A stretch of 64,000 nt of DNA from Streptomyces sp. CB02009. Its GTDB lineage: Bacteria; Actinomycetota; Actinomycetes; Streptomycetales; Streptomycetaceae. Shown here piece after piece: positions 23,620 through 31,629 of the stretch. The translations under genes and the position numbers were made by a program. Under the pieces are notes generated by a model that saw nothing but the letters and a program-made list of their open reading frames with translations, searched no databases and was not told where the DNA came from. Positions within the stretch are counted from its first letter, which is position 1. Every line of letters begins with the position of its first letter. The stretch spans positions 62,001 through 126,000 of the forward strand of contig NZ_LIVV01000005.1 in NCBI RefSeq assembly GCF_001905825.1, read 5' to 3'.

Positions 23620-24504
23620 GTGTCCACGGCCCCCATGCCTCCGAGCAACCACCCGCATCAGAACGCCGGTTCGCCCGGCGGGCCGTTCCCGCCCCCTCCC
23701 CCGCGGCCGCCCCGGCGGCAGGGCTGGTTCGGCAGGCAGAGCGAAGCCGTCCGGATCACCGTCATCGGTGCGGTCATCGCCGGCGTCTTCTCCCTGGCCG
23801 GCGCCGTGCTGACCTCCGCCCTGACGGACAAGGGCGAGGGCCCGTCGGACGCGAAGGCGCCGACGGAGTCGATCACGACGCCTCCGTCGAGCTCCGGGCA
23901 GCAGCCGTCGGAGGAGTCGTCTCCGCCGTCGACAGCGGCGGCGCCTTCGACAGCGTCGGACCAGGAGAGCGGTGGTCCGTCCCCGGACGACTCCTCGACG
24001 GCGCCGCCGCCGGCCCCGGCAGCCGCGTCGTACACGGTCTTCTACCCGAAGCAGGCCATGTCCCTCGGCCTGCCGCCCGGTTCCGACCTCGGCACCATCG
24101 ACTTCGACGCGCCGGCCACGCGCCGGTACACGGACGAGGAGTGGGACAGGGCGAAGGAGGAGGCCGAGCAGAGCGATGTCCCCGTCGAGGCCGATCTGAC
24201 CTACCAGAACACCCTGGAGGGCTACCTGTCCCTGCGCAACGGCCGCAACGCGGCCCAGCTCCAGCCGACGGACGCCTCAGAGGAGGCCGCGGACTGCGCG
24301 CGGGCCGCGAGGGTCGGCGGCTTCACCGAGTCCAGCATGTCGAAGTGGGACCTCCCCGCCAAGACGGTCCTCTGCGTCCTGACCGACAAGGGGAACATCG
24401 CCCGCGTCGTGATCACCGGCTTCATCGGCGGCAACCCCAACTCCTCGATCGCCCCTCCGACGCAGATAGCCCTGGAGGTCACCCTCTGGAAGCCCGGCAC
24501 CTGA
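23620..24504 (+). CDS. Membrane-anchored protein with Ser/Pro-rich linker, unknown function
   Basis: A 294-residue protein. A Pro/Gly-rich cytoplasmic head (about 1-42) leads into one transmembrane helix (about 46-68, ITVIGAVIAGVFSLAGAVL). Then comes a Ser/Thr/Pro/Glu linker (about 72-140) and an extracytoplasmic domain of about 150 residues that includes YTVFYPKQAMSLGLPPGSDL and two cysteines (AADCARAA, KTVLCVLTDKG). The terminal part resembles the globular domains often found behind such heads in Streptomyces, but I recognise no family. Starts at GTG 23620 (V-S-T-A-P-M). It ends 14 bp from the convergent gene. Confidence 0.72.
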   Translation: MSTAPMPPSNHPHQNAGSPGGPFPPPPPRPPRRQGWFGRQSEAVRITVIGAVIAGVFSLAGAVLTSALTDKGEGPSDAKAPTESITTPPSSSGQQPSEESSPPSTAAAPSTASDQESGGPSPDDSSTAPPPAPAAASYTVFYPKQAMSLGLPPGSDLGTIDFDAPATRRYTDEEWDRAKEEAEQSDVPVEADLTYQNTLEGYLSLRNGRNAAQLQPTDASEEAADCARAARVGGFTESSMSKWDLPAKTVLCVLTDKGNIARVVITGFIGGNPNSSIAPPTQIALEVTLWKPGT

Positions 24505-24519
24505 GCCTTCGGAGGGCTC
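24504..24519. terminator. Short convergent hairpin
   Basis: GAGCC-TTCGGA-GGGCTC overlaps the end of one gene and the stop of its convergent neighbour. It is only 5-6 bp long, so it may terminate weakly. Confidence 0.35.
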
Positions 24520-25108
24520 AGAAGACGTCGGGCGTACGGTTCAGGATCCGGCCCGGCAGGGAGTACCAGCGGCCGCCCTGGGCCAGGTGCCGGGTGTAGA
24601 CGCCCTGGAGGAGCAGGGCCAGGGCCAGGTCCACGGCGTCGGCCCGGCCCTCGGTCCTGACGTCCAGGGTCACCGGCCTGCTCCAGTCGTCGCGGGTGAC
24701 CCGGACGACGACGCCCTGCCGGAGCAGCTCGGTGACCCGCTTGTCCTGGCCCCGCCGACAGCGGTAAGCCCGGCCGGCGAGGCCGATGCGCAGGGCGCGG
24801 CCGTCCCTGGAGAGCCCGCTGCGGCGGCGGCTCAGGGTGCCGGTGTGCTCGCCGACCCGGAGCCTGGCGCGGGCGGGCAGCGGCGCCCTGCCGAACCTGA
24901 TGCCGCTGAAGACCCCCTGCGGCAGGTGCTCACCGGCGACCGAGACCTGCGCGAAGTCGTCACCGCGCCCGACGGCGTTGCCGTACCGCAGCTCTACGGC
25001 CCCGAGCCCGGGGATCACGCCGCCCCAGGAGGGCGCGGGGGCGAGCCACCGGGAACGGGAGGCGGCCTCGGGGTCGGTGTGGCGCAGGGTGAATCCGGCA
25101 GTGCTCAT
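24518..25108 (-). CDS. Conserved hypothetical protein
   Basis: A 196-residue soluble protein, rich in beta strands, Gly and Arg: VIPGLGAVELRYGNAV, ARARLRVGEHTGTLSRRR, VVVRVTRDDWSRPVTLDVR and a helical end ADAVDLALALLLQGVYTRH. I recognise no family. The pattern resembles small actinobacterial proteins with a tubby/LURP-like or LysM-like beta core, but the match is too weak to name. The longer open frame to 25489 is unlikely because it would overlap the OmpA gene antisense-free but without a ribosome site. It is the last minus-strand gene after the Tad locus, 58 bp from the OmpA gene, and may be read through. Confidence 0.62.
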   Translation of the reverse strand: MSTAGFTLRHTDPEAASRSRWLAPAPSWGGVIPGLGAVELRYGNAVGRGDDFAQVSVAGEHLPQGVFSGIRFGRAPLPARARLRVGEHTGTLSRRRSGLSRDGRALRIGLAGRAYRCRRGQDKRVTELLRQGVVVRVTRDDWSRPVTLDVRTEGRADAVDLALALLLQGVYTRHLAQGGRWYSLPGRILNRTPDVF

Positions 25109-25166
25109 GACACGCCAGTATGCCCGCGGGGCCCGTCCCGGGGCGGCGTCGGCGTGGGCGTGGGTG

Positions 25167-25787
25167 TCAGGGTGTGACGGGGGGTGGTGTGGTGCGGGGG
25201 AAGGAGATCTCGACCCGACGGTTCTTCTTGCGGCCCTCCTCGGAGCCGTTGTCGGCGATCGGGTAGTCCTCGCTGTAGCCCCGGATGTCGAAGGTCGTGC
25301 CCGGGTCGAGCCCCCGCGCGAGGACCTGCTGCACGGCGACGGCCCGCTCCTTCGACAGCTTGAGCCCGTGCTCGTACGTCCCGAGGTTGTCGGTGAAACC
25401 GAAGACCCGGACGCGACCGGAGCCGAGCTTGTTGATCTCGGCGGCGATGACGGCGATACGGGCGTTGGCGGCGGGCCCGAGCTTGGCACTGTTCTTGGGG
25501 AACAGGACCTCGGCCTGCAGCGCGAACGTCACGTCCACGTTGGTGTCCTGACGGCGCTGCTCACCACCCTCGTCCTCGACGATCTGCTTGATGTCGAGCA
25601 CCTTGGCGGCGGCGAGGGTGGCACCGTCGGGAAGCATGAGCCCCGGCGAGTTCGGATCGATGGCCGGCGGCGGTGAGGCACTGGCGGCGGACCCGGGGGG
25701 ATCGTCGGCGTACGCGACGGGCACGAGAAGGGGCCCCAGGGCGACGGAGGCGACCAGGAGCACGGCGAGGCGGGATGTCGTCGTCAT
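25167..25787 (-). CDS. Secreted OmpA-domain protein at the end of the Tad locus
   Basis: A 206-residue exported protein: signal peptide at about 1-27 (LAVLLVASVALGPLLVPVAYA|D), a Pro/Ser linker, then an OmpA C-terminal-like domain (about 85-200). The latter has VLFPKNSAKLGPAANARIA, VRVFGFTDNLGTYEHG, LSKERAVAVQQVL and the hallmark NRRVEI. In Gram-negative bacteria this domain binds the diaminopimelate of peptidoglycan; Streptomyces also has LL-DAP peptidoglycan, so the same anchoring is plausible. It follows the lipoprotein gene by nine bases. The context suggests a wall-bound anchor or guide for the Tad apparatus. Confidence 0.88.
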   Translation of the reverse strand: MTTTSRLAVLLVASVALGPLLVPVAYADDPPGSAASASPPPAIDPNSPGLMLPDGATLAAAKVLDIKQIVEDEGGEQRRQDTNVDVTFALQAEVLFPKNSAKLGPAANARIAVIAAEINKLGSGRVRVFGFTDNLGTYEHGLKLSKERAVAVQQVLARGLDPGTTFDIRGYSEDYPIADNGSEEGRKKNRRVEISFPRTTPPPVTP

Positions 25788-25796
25788 GGCGTCGCC

Positions 25797-26375
25797 TCAG
25801 GAGAGTTTGAGGGTGGCGGGTTCGAAGGTGGGGAGTTGGAACGAGACCTCTGCGGTGGAGGCGGGGGGTGCGGGGAACTGCATGAAGACCTCGACGGCTT
25901 CGTCGGCCGAGAGGATCCCCAGCCCGGTGGTGGTGAGCGGGCGGCCGTCCGTGTCGCGCAGGACGTAGTAGCGCTTCTTCCCTATGCCGTCCACCAGAGT
26001 GGCTCCGCCGAGGGACGTGCCATGCTTCAGCACCTCCGTCTCGTCGCCCCTGACGGTGTCAGGAACGGCGCGCCCCTTTTCCGAGGTGTTTTTCAGGTTC
26101 CCCTTGATGGTCAGGAACCCCCCGGCATCACGCACTGCGGAATTGACAGTGAGCTCGAAGCCGTCCTGACCCTTGAGGACAGCCAGCGTCTCCGCCGGCT
26201 CCTCGGCCGTTGGCGATCCCTGTGTGGCCGAGCTCTTCTGCGGGGCCGCAGAGGTCTGTGACGGGGGCTTGTCCGCCCCCGCCTTCTCATCAGCGCCGCA
26301 GCCGACCACGAACATTGCTGTAACGGCTACGACAGCAATCGCCCTGTGGGGCTTCCTTCCGTACCGCGCGTTCAT
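25797..26375 (-). CDS. Lipoprotein, unknown function, Tad locus
   Basis: A 192-residue predicted lipoprotein: signal peptide with lipobox VVGC (Cys about 26), a Lys/Ser/Thr/Glu-rich stretch to about 65, then a beta-rich domain (FELTVNSAVRDAGGFLTIKG, GGATLVDGIGKKRYYVLRD). The pattern of conserved strands with a charged ligand-facing loop resembles the immunoglobulin-like DUF4352 type of surface lipoprotein domain, a weak assignment. It would be attached to the outer face of the membrane. It lies 32 bp after the TadG-like gene and nine before the OmpA gene, so all three are probably cotranscribed. Confidence 0.78.
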   Translation of the reverse strand: MNARYGRKPHRAIAVVAVTAMFVVGCGADEKAGADKPPSQTSAAPQKSSATQGSPTAEEPAETLAVLKGQDGFELTVNSAVRDAGGFLTIKGNLKNTSEKGRAVPDTVRGDETEVLKHGTSLGGATLVDGIGKKRYYVLRDTDGRPLTTTGLGILSADEAVEVFMQFPAPPASTAEVSFQLPTFEPATLKLS

Positions 26376-26407
26376 CTACCGCCCATTTCTCTACTTGCCG
26401 TCGCAGG

Positions 26408-27076
26408 TCAGCCGGTCAGTCGGACAGTGAAGAGGTCGTCGGCGTCAGGTAGAGCCGGATCCTCGGGATCGATGTCCTCCAGGTCGATATCCCAGACCTC
26501 CCCATCACAGGTGATCCCGACCGTCGGTTCGGGTGCTTCTTCCTCATCGCCGGGCTCCGTCGGAGTCTCTGTAGGAGCCGGTGAAGTTGGAGGGTCCGGC
26601 ACCTCGAAGGTGCAGTCCGACTCGATCACCGCCTCAGCGGAGGCAGTGACGTGCTGGGATTCCGTACCAGGGACGATGGATCGTCCGATCGTCCCTGTGG
26701 TACGCACGGTCACCTCGAACCCGTCACCCCCTTCAGCGAGGCGGACGCACCCGTCAGCAACCACCTCGGCCCCATTCCTGCCCGCAAGATCCGCTGCCCG
26801 CTGACACGCCGGGCCGTCCAGGTAACCGTCTCCTCGGAGGATCTGGTCCCATTGCGTGGGGTCGGCGAGTACCTCCAGCCATCTGCCCCTCAGCTGCTCC
26901 CGTGCATCCTGCGCGGCTGCCAGCGCGGCGGCATCAGCGGCCGTTTGAGCCTCGTTTCGAGTGGATGCGGCCTGCCCCACTGCGAAGTAGACGAAGGCTA
27001 TGAACAACAGGCCTGCCACGGCCGCCACATATGCGGGAAACGCCTGTCCCGAGTCTCCGACTCTGCGAACGAGCAC
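26408..27076 (-). CDS. TadG-like pilus assembly protein
   Basis: A 222-residue protein with a short basic head (LVRRVGDSGQAF), one helix (about 12-35) and an extracytoplasmic domain. The stretch EAQTAADAAALAAAQDAREQ is the characteristic TadG/TadE helix (tAADAAALAA). It ends in a Pro/Glu/Asp-rich acidic tail. The usual pilin-type glutamate at position +5 after the G|Q cleavage point is missing (QAFPAY), so it is probably not polymerised but acts as a minor or anchoring component. GTG 27076 follows the Flp pilin stop by two bases. Confidence 0.8.
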   Translation of the reverse strand: MLVRRVGDSGQAFPAYVAAVAGLLFIAFVYFAVGQAASTRNEAQTAADAAALAAAQDAREQLRGRWLEVLADPTQWDQILRGDGYLDGPACQRAADLAGRNGAEVVADGCVRLAEGGDGFEVTVRTTGTIGRSIVPGTESQHVTASAEAVIESDCTFEVPDPPTSPAPTETPTEPGDEEEAPEPTVGITCDGEVWDIDLEDIDPEDPALPDADDLFTVRLTG

Positions 27077-27078
27077 TT

Positions 27079-27285
27079 TCAGTCCGCGAGTTCGGCAATC
27101 TTGTTCTTGATCGACGTCATGATCGTGGTTCCGATGTCCGTACCAGTGATCGCGACGACAATCGCCACCACCACCACGATGATCCCCAGGTACTCCACTG
27201 CGGTCTGGCCGCGATCTCCGGACATCACTCGGCCGGCCACTTTCAGTTTGGCCTTGGTCAGGGCCTTCAGCATCGCGTCGTTCAT
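27079..27285 (-). CDS. Flp/TadE-like major pilin
   Basis: A 68-residue prepilin. A 24-residue positively charged leader ends SGDRG|QTAVEYLG, the class III cleavage site with Glu at +5 and Tyr at +6. The mature part begins with a very hydrophobic helix (IIVVVVAIVVAI) and ends with a short polar tail. Cleavage by the A24 peptidase and polymerisation by TadA/B/C would give the Tad pilus shaft. The start is ATG 27285 rather than the longer frame; it encodes MNDAMLKALTKAK. It lies 96 bp after the 51-aa ORF. Confidence 0.85.
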   Translation of the reverse strand: MNDAMLKALTKAKLKVAGRVMSGDRGQTAVEYLGIIVVVVAIVVAITGTDIGTTIMTSIKNKIAELAD

Positions 27286-27381
27286 CGTGGTCCCCTCCGC
27301 GTTCAGACGCCTGCGCACGGTCACGGTACGCCGACCCACCGGTCGGCGCACAGGGCCCGTGGGCCCCTCTGTGGGCCCTGG

Positions 27382-27537
27382 TCATCGGGTGGGCCTGGAG
27401 CCCAGCCATGAGGCTATGGCCTCGGTACGGGTGCCGGTGGGGAGTTTGGCGAAGATTCGGTCGGCGTCCCTGACCGGCCACTTCGCGATCGCGCAAGTCA
27501 TCGCGACCGTAAGCCCGTTCGCGTCCATCGCCTCCAC
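27382..27537 (-). CDS. Small 51-residue ORF inside the Tad locus
   Basis: A short soluble protein (VEAMDANGLTVAMTCAIAKW onward, ending WLGSRPTR) between tadC and the pilin gene. GTG 27537 is preceded by GGAGGGTGAGGGG, a strong ribosome site; ATG 27528 is an alternative giving 48 residues. It has an amphipathic helix and no membrane segment. I recognise no family. Its position suggests a role in pilin expression or assembly, which is inference only. Confidence 0.6.
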   Translation of the reverse strand: MEAMDANGLTVAMTCAIAKWPVRDADRIFAKLPTGTRTEAIASWLGSRPTR

Positions 27538-27629
27538 CCCCCTCACCCTCCGTCCCCACTGTTCCACACTCCGTTGCACACGCGAAGGGCCCGTCTCACC
27601 ATGCGGCGACATTCGGACAGACGCGCCCC

Positions 27630-28517
27630 TCACTCCCCCGTCACCGCCCCGAAGTCCGTCCCCGTGCCCAGGAACAGGCCCGCGCCCAGCAGGATCATCG
27701 TTGCCGGGACCATCAGGGTCGTGATGACCATCGTCGCCTTCGGGACCGCCTTCGCCGCCTTCCTGCGGGCGTTCTGCGCGTCCGTGCGCCGCATGTCGTT
27801 GGCGATCTGTATCAGCGTGTCCACGATCGGCGCGCCCAGTTCCTCGCCCTGCTGCAGCGCCGTCACGAACTGCGCCACCTGTTCCGAGTCGTTCCGTCGG
27901 CGCAGTTCGTCGAAGGCCTGGCGGCGGCTGACGCCCATGTCCATCTGGCGGAGCGTGATGCGGAGTTCGTCCGCCCACGGGCCCTCGTACTTCTCCGCCA
28001 CGCGTTCCAGCGCCTGGCGGAAGCCCAGGCCCGCCGAGACGACGACGGCCAGGACGTCCAGGAAGTCCGGCAGGGTGCGTTCGATCTGGTCCTTGCGGAT
28101 GCGGACCGCCGACCAGATGCCGACCTCCGTCCAGAACGCGCCGAACGCGAAGAGGAGGACCGCCACCAGGAAGGACCCCCTGCTCAGCATCAGCAGGCCG
28201 CCCAGGACGCCGAGGAAGCCGTAGACCGCCCGCCTCGCCCCGTACCGGTCGATCGTCAGGCCGCCGGGGTTTCCGGCCAGGTCGATCCGGCGCCGGACCG
28301 CGTTGACCCGCTTGGGGCCCATCAGGCGGAGCACGGTCGGCGACCAGCGCATGCCCAGCCGGTCGACGGCGGAGTCGACGGCGCCGGTGCGGGTGGCGCC
28401 GACCTCCAGGGCGAGCCGGAGGTCGTCGGGGAGCCTGGCGTCCGCGCGGTAGAGGCGGATGCCGTACGCGGCCCCGGCTACGGCGAGGCCCGCGAGGAGG
28501 GCGAGGAGGAGGTCCAC
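27630..28517 (-). CDS. TadC-like type II secretion F-domain membrane protein
   Basis: A 295-residue inner-membrane platform protein with an N-terminal helix (about 3-22), a helix pair at about 95-130, and a C-terminal T2SSF domain (about 150-290: LPDFLDVLAVVVSAGLGFRQ, MGVSRRQAFDELRRR, GAPIVDTLIQIANDMR) and a last helix. It pairs with the TadB-like protein encoded just upstream to make the platform on which the TadA ATPase acts. It follows tadB by 15 bp. Confidence 0.92.
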   Translation of the reverse strand: MDLLLALLAGLAVAGAAYGIRLYRADARLPDDLRLALEVGATRTGAVDSAVDRLGMRWSPTVLRLMGPKRVNAVRRRIDLAGNPGGLTIDRYGARRAVYGFLGVLGGLLMLSRGSFLVAVLLFAFGAFWTEVGIWSAVRIRKDQIERTLPDFLDVLAVVVSAGLGFRQALERVAEKYEGPWADELRITLRQMDMGVSRRQAFDELRRRNDSEQVAQFVTALQQGEELGAPIVDTLIQIANDMRRTDAQNARRKAAKAVPKATMVITTLMVPATMILLGAGLFLGTGTDFGAVTGE

Positions 28518-28532
28518 GGCGGCAGTCCGTCC

Positions 28533-29474
28533 CTACACGTCGATCTTCGAGAAGCGGCGGATGGCGATGAAGCCCACCACGTACAGGGCGAACGCGGCGA
28601 CGACGGCGAACTGCCCGAGACCCGAACCGGTCATCCGGTCCAGCGCCCCGGGCTGCATGTTGTCGATGAGCAGAAGCGAACCGACGCCGATGACGGGCAC
28701 GGAGTACGCGGTCATGCTCACCTGCGAGAGCTGGGTGCGGACCTCGCGCCGGGTCTCCTTGCGTTCCTCCAGCGTCTCGGTGAGGTTCCGCAGGGACGAG
28801 ACGACGGTGCCGCCGGCCCGGTTGGCCAGGACCAGGGTGGTGACGAGGACGACGAGTTCGCGGGACGGGAGGCGTTCGGCGAGTTCCCCCAGGGCGTCGT
28901 CGAGCGAGGTGCCGACGGCCAGCTGCTGGGCCACCTTCTCCAGTTCGTCCCCGGCCGGCGCCTCCATCTCGTCGGCGGCCAGGCTGAGGGCCATCCGGAG
29001 CGCGAGCCCTGCCTGGGTGGCGTTGGCCAGGATCCGGGAGAGTTCCGGGAGCTGGTTGATGAACTTCTCGATCCGCTTCTGCCGCTGCCAGCCGAGGTAG
29101 CCCATCGCCACCCAGATGCCGAGCAGCCCGCAGATCGGACCGAAGAACGGCGACAGCGCGGCCTGGCCGACGGTCCACAGGACGGCCACCGTCGCCGCGA
29201 GGGCCACCGTGAACTCGCCCGGGGTGATGTCGAGACCGGTCGCCGCGATCCGCAGCTCCAGCCTCCGGCCGAGGGCCGTCCGCCGGACCCGCCGGTCGAC
29301 GCCCTGGAAGCGGCGCCTCCGGCGGCCGGTGCCCTCGGGCGCGCCCGAGTCGTCGAGCCGGGCGACGAGCGCCGCGTGCCGGCGGGCCCCGCTCGCGTAC
29401 AGCTGGATCCCGAGGATGCCCAGGACGCAGCAGAGCAGCGTGACGCCGATCGTCAGCCAGAAGGGGTCGGTCAC
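28533..29474 (-). CDS. TadB-like type II secretion F-domain membrane protein
   Basis: A 313-residue membrane protein: helix at about 5-25, a basic cytoplasmic stretch, helices at about 85-125, then the T2SSF domain (about 145-270: INQLPELSRILANATQAGLA, AVGTSLDDALGELAERLPS, RAGGTVVSSLRNLTETL) and two closing helices. It is the partner of the TadC-like protein. GTG 29474 lies 31 bp after the tadA stop, so the platform and motor genes are in one transcript. Confidence 0.92.
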   Translation of the reverse strand: MTDPFWLTIGVTLLCCVLGILGIQLYASGARRHAALVARLDDSGAPEGTGRRRRRFQGVDRRVRRTALGRRLELRIAATGLDITPGEFTVALAATVAVLWTVGQAALSPFFGPICGLLGIWVAMGYLGWQRQKRIEKFINQLPELSRILANATQAGLALRMALSLAADEMEAPAGDELEKVAQQLAVGTSLDDALGELAERLPSRELVVLVTTLVLANRAGGTVVSSLRNLTETLEERKETRREVRTQLSQVSMTAYSVPVIGVGSLLLIDNMQPGALDRMTGSGLGQFAVVAAFALYVVGFIAIRRFSKIDV

Positions 29475-29505
29475 GGGCCTTGCTCCTCGTCGGCTCTCGT
29501 CGGCA

Positions 29506-30852
29506 TCACTCGGCCTCGCGGGTGGTCAGGTGGGCTTCCGTCACGGCCACGCCGAAGGCCTGCGGAATGGGCTGGCCCGCCAGGTAGAGCCGCTCGGCGA
29601 CCCTTCTCGGCAGCGGGTGGTAGGTGAACTGCCCGTACACCCGTCCGTCCGCGGCCACCGGCTGCGCCTGGAACCGGCACACCGTGGCGAGCAGGAAGCG
29701 CTCCCGCCCGTGGGAGGCGAGGACGGAGATCTCGGTGATCCGACGGGTGCCGTCGGGGTGCCGGGTGAGCTGGACGAGGACGTCGACGGCGCTGTTGATC
29801 TGGTCGCGCAGGGCCTCGAACGGGACTTTGACCTCCGACATCGACGCGAGGGTCTGGAGCCGCATCAGGGCGTCCTCCGCCGAGTTGGCGTGGACGGTGG
29901 CGAGCGAGCCGTCGTGGCCGGTGGACATCGCCTGGAGCATGTCGAGGGTCTCGCCGCCGCGGACCTCGCCGACGATGATCCGGTCGGGCCGCATGCGGAG
30001 CGAGTTGCGGACGAGGTCGCGGATGGAGATCGCTCCGCGGCCCTCGATGTTCGGCGGGCGGGCCTCCAGCCGGATCACGTGGGACTGCTGGAGCTGGAGC
30101 TCGGCCGAGTCCTCGATGGTGATGATCCGCTCGCCGTCGGGGACGAGACCGGAGAGGGCGTTGAGGAGGGTGGTCTTCCCGGTGCCGGTGGCGCCGGAGA
30201 CGATCAGGTTGAACTTGGCCTGAACCAGTCCCGACAGCAGGAGCAGCATCTGCTCGTCGAGCGAGCCGAGTCCGACCATCTCGTGGAGCGTGTACGCCCG
30301 GGGGAAGCGGCGGATGGTGAGGGTGGCCCCGGTGAGCGAGAGCGGCGGGATGATGACGTTGACGCGCTCGCCGGACGGCAGCCGGGCGTCGACCATCGGG
30401 TTCGACTCGTCGACCCGCCGGTTGACGGTGGACACGATCCGCTCGATGGTCTGCATCAGCTGGTCGTGGGAGGCGAAGCGGAGCGGCAGCAGTTCGACGC
30501 GGCCGGCCCGCTCGATGAAGATCTGGTCGGGGCCGTTGACCATGATCTCGGTGATCGAGGCGTCTTCGAGGAGTGGTTCGAGGACGCCGAGGCCGAGGGC
30601 CTCGTCGACGACGCGGCGGATCAGCTGGGCCCGCTCGGCGGTGGAGAGGACCGGTCCCTCACGGCTGATGATGTGTCCGAGGACGCGCTCCAGGCGGGCG
30701 CGCCGCTCGGCGGCCGCGAGCGCGGACATCTCGGTGAGGTCGATCTCCTCGAGGAGTTTGGCGCGGAAGGCGGCGACGAGATGGCCGTCCTCCCGGGCCG
30801 CAGCGCCGCCCCCGTGGTCCTCGGGGGCGTTGATCCGGGCCCGCAGACTCAT
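29506..30852 (-). CDS. TadA/CpaF secretion ATPase
   Basis: A 448-residue cytoplasmic motor ATPase of the VirB11/CpaF family. The N-terminal domain (about 60-200) includes ITEIMVNGPDQIFIE and PMVDARLPSGERVNVI. Walker A is SGATGTGKTTLLN (about 218-230), the Asp box reads IITIEDSAELQL and Walker B is RIIVGEVRGGE, followed by the His box TGHDGSLATVHANS. It would power extension, and perhaps retraction, of the Tad pilus. It lies 16 bp after the second TadE-like gene. Confidence 0.95.
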   Translation of the reverse strand: MSLRARINAPEDHGGGAAAREDGHLVAAFRAKLLEEIDLTEMSALAAAERRARLERVLGHIISREGPVLSTAERAQLIRRVVDEALGLGVLEPLLEDASITEIMVNGPDQIFIERAGRVELLPLRFASHDQLMQTIERIVSTVNRRVDESNPMVDARLPSGERVNVIIPPLSLTGATLTIRRFPRAYTLHEMVGLGSLDEQMLLLLSGLVQAKFNLIVSGATGTGKTTLLNALSGLVPDGERIITIEDSAELQLQQSHVIRLEARPPNIEGRGAISIRDLVRNSLRMRPDRIIVGEVRGGETLDMLQAMSTGHDGSLATVHANSAEDALMRLQTLASMSEVKVPFEALRDQINSAVDVLVQLTRHPDGTRRITEISVLASHGRERFLLATVCRFQAQPVAADGRVYGQFTYHPLPRRVAERLYLAGQPIPQAFGVAVTEAHLTTREAE

Positions 30853-30868
30853 GATTCGTGGTCCCTTC

Positions 30869-31252
30869 TCACTCGTCCTCCTCGTCGGGCAGGGGCATGG
30901 TGGCGGTCTTCTCGACGGTGCCGAAGTCGCCGACGAAGGGCACGACGGACGGGATCCTGACGGTCACCGTGACGGTGACCTCGTCGCTCCCGCGGGAGGG
31001 GACGGCGGCAGGATCGATCCAGCCGCTCACGGCGGCGTCGGCGGCCGTCTGGGCGTCGGGTCCGTCCTCCTCGTCGCTGCTCTCGGCCCGTGCGGCCGCG
31101 CGGGCGGCCGTGCCGGCCTGCTGCGCGGCGTACGCGGCGATGCCGAGCTGGAGTCCGGCGAGGCCGACGATCAGCAGGACCGGCAGGAAGCCGAGGTACT
31201 CGATGGCGGCCTGGCCGCGGTCGCGCCGCCCGGTGCGCGGTGGTCGTCTCAT
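30869..31252 (-). CDS. TadE-like pseudopilin (second)
   Basis: A 127-residue protein with basic leader ending RDRG|QAAIEYLG, the class III prepilin motif with Glu at +5. One hydrophobic helix (FLPVLLIVGLAGLQLGIAAYA) continues into the TadE-type Ala-rich segment, then an acidic extracytoplasmic part with Val-rich strands. It is probably a minor pilin or tip component processed by the A24 peptidase. The ATG at 31252 overlaps the stop of the preceding gene (ATGA). Confidence 0.85.
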   Translation of the reverse strand: MRRPPRTGRRDRGQAAIEYLGFLPVLLIVGLAGLQLGIAAYAAQQAGTAARAAARAESSDEEDGPDAQTAADAAVSGWIDPAAVPSRGSDEVTVTVTVRIPSVVPFVGDFGTVEKTATMPLPDEEDE

Positions 31253-31626
31253 GGCCCGAGGTCCTCCTCGTACAAGGCTCCCGCCTCACCCTTCACCGGG
31301 AAGAGCCCGCCGAGTCCGGGGACGAGGACCGGGACCTCGACGGTGACCTGGACGTGGACCATGCCGCCGCTCACGTCTCCGCAGTTCCCGCCGGAGGCGC
31401 TCCAGGCGCCTCCGATGTGCCGGCGGGCGGCGGCCGGTCCGTCGTCGTCGACGGCGCAGGCCCGTGCGGCCTCGTCGGCCGCGTTCCCGGCGAGCGTGAA
31501 CGCGTATCCGACCAGGACGATCTGCCAGAGCAGCGCGAGGGTGAGCAGGATCAGCGGCACCATGCCGAGGAACTCGACCGCCACCTGTCCCCTGTCGTCC
31601 CTGCCCGGGCCCTGGCCGATGCGCAT
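31249..31626 (-). CDS. TadE-like pseudopilin (first)
   Basis: A 125-residue protein with leader ending DDRG|QVAVEFLG (Glu at +5), one hydrophobic helix (LILLTLALLWQIVLVGYAF) and the family motif AGNAADEAARAC. Two cysteines (ACAVD and GNCGD) may form an extracellular disulfide. It resembles the second TadE-like protein in layout but is clearly divergent in sequence. It begins three bases after tadZ and overlaps the next gene. Confidence 0.85.
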   Translation of the reverse strand: MRIGQGPGRDDRGQVAVEFLGMVPLILLTLALLWQIVLVGYAFTLAGNAADEAARACAVDDDGPAAARRHIGGAWSASGGNCGDVSGGMVHVQVTVEVPVLVPGLGGLFPVKGEAGALYEEDLGP

Positions 31627-31629
31627 GGT

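Noticed and set aside
26651..27724. 357-codon plus-strand frame across the pilin genes
   Set aside because: Antisense to the TadG-like and Flp genes, whose class III leader and TM patterns are unmistakable; no ribosome site or domain.
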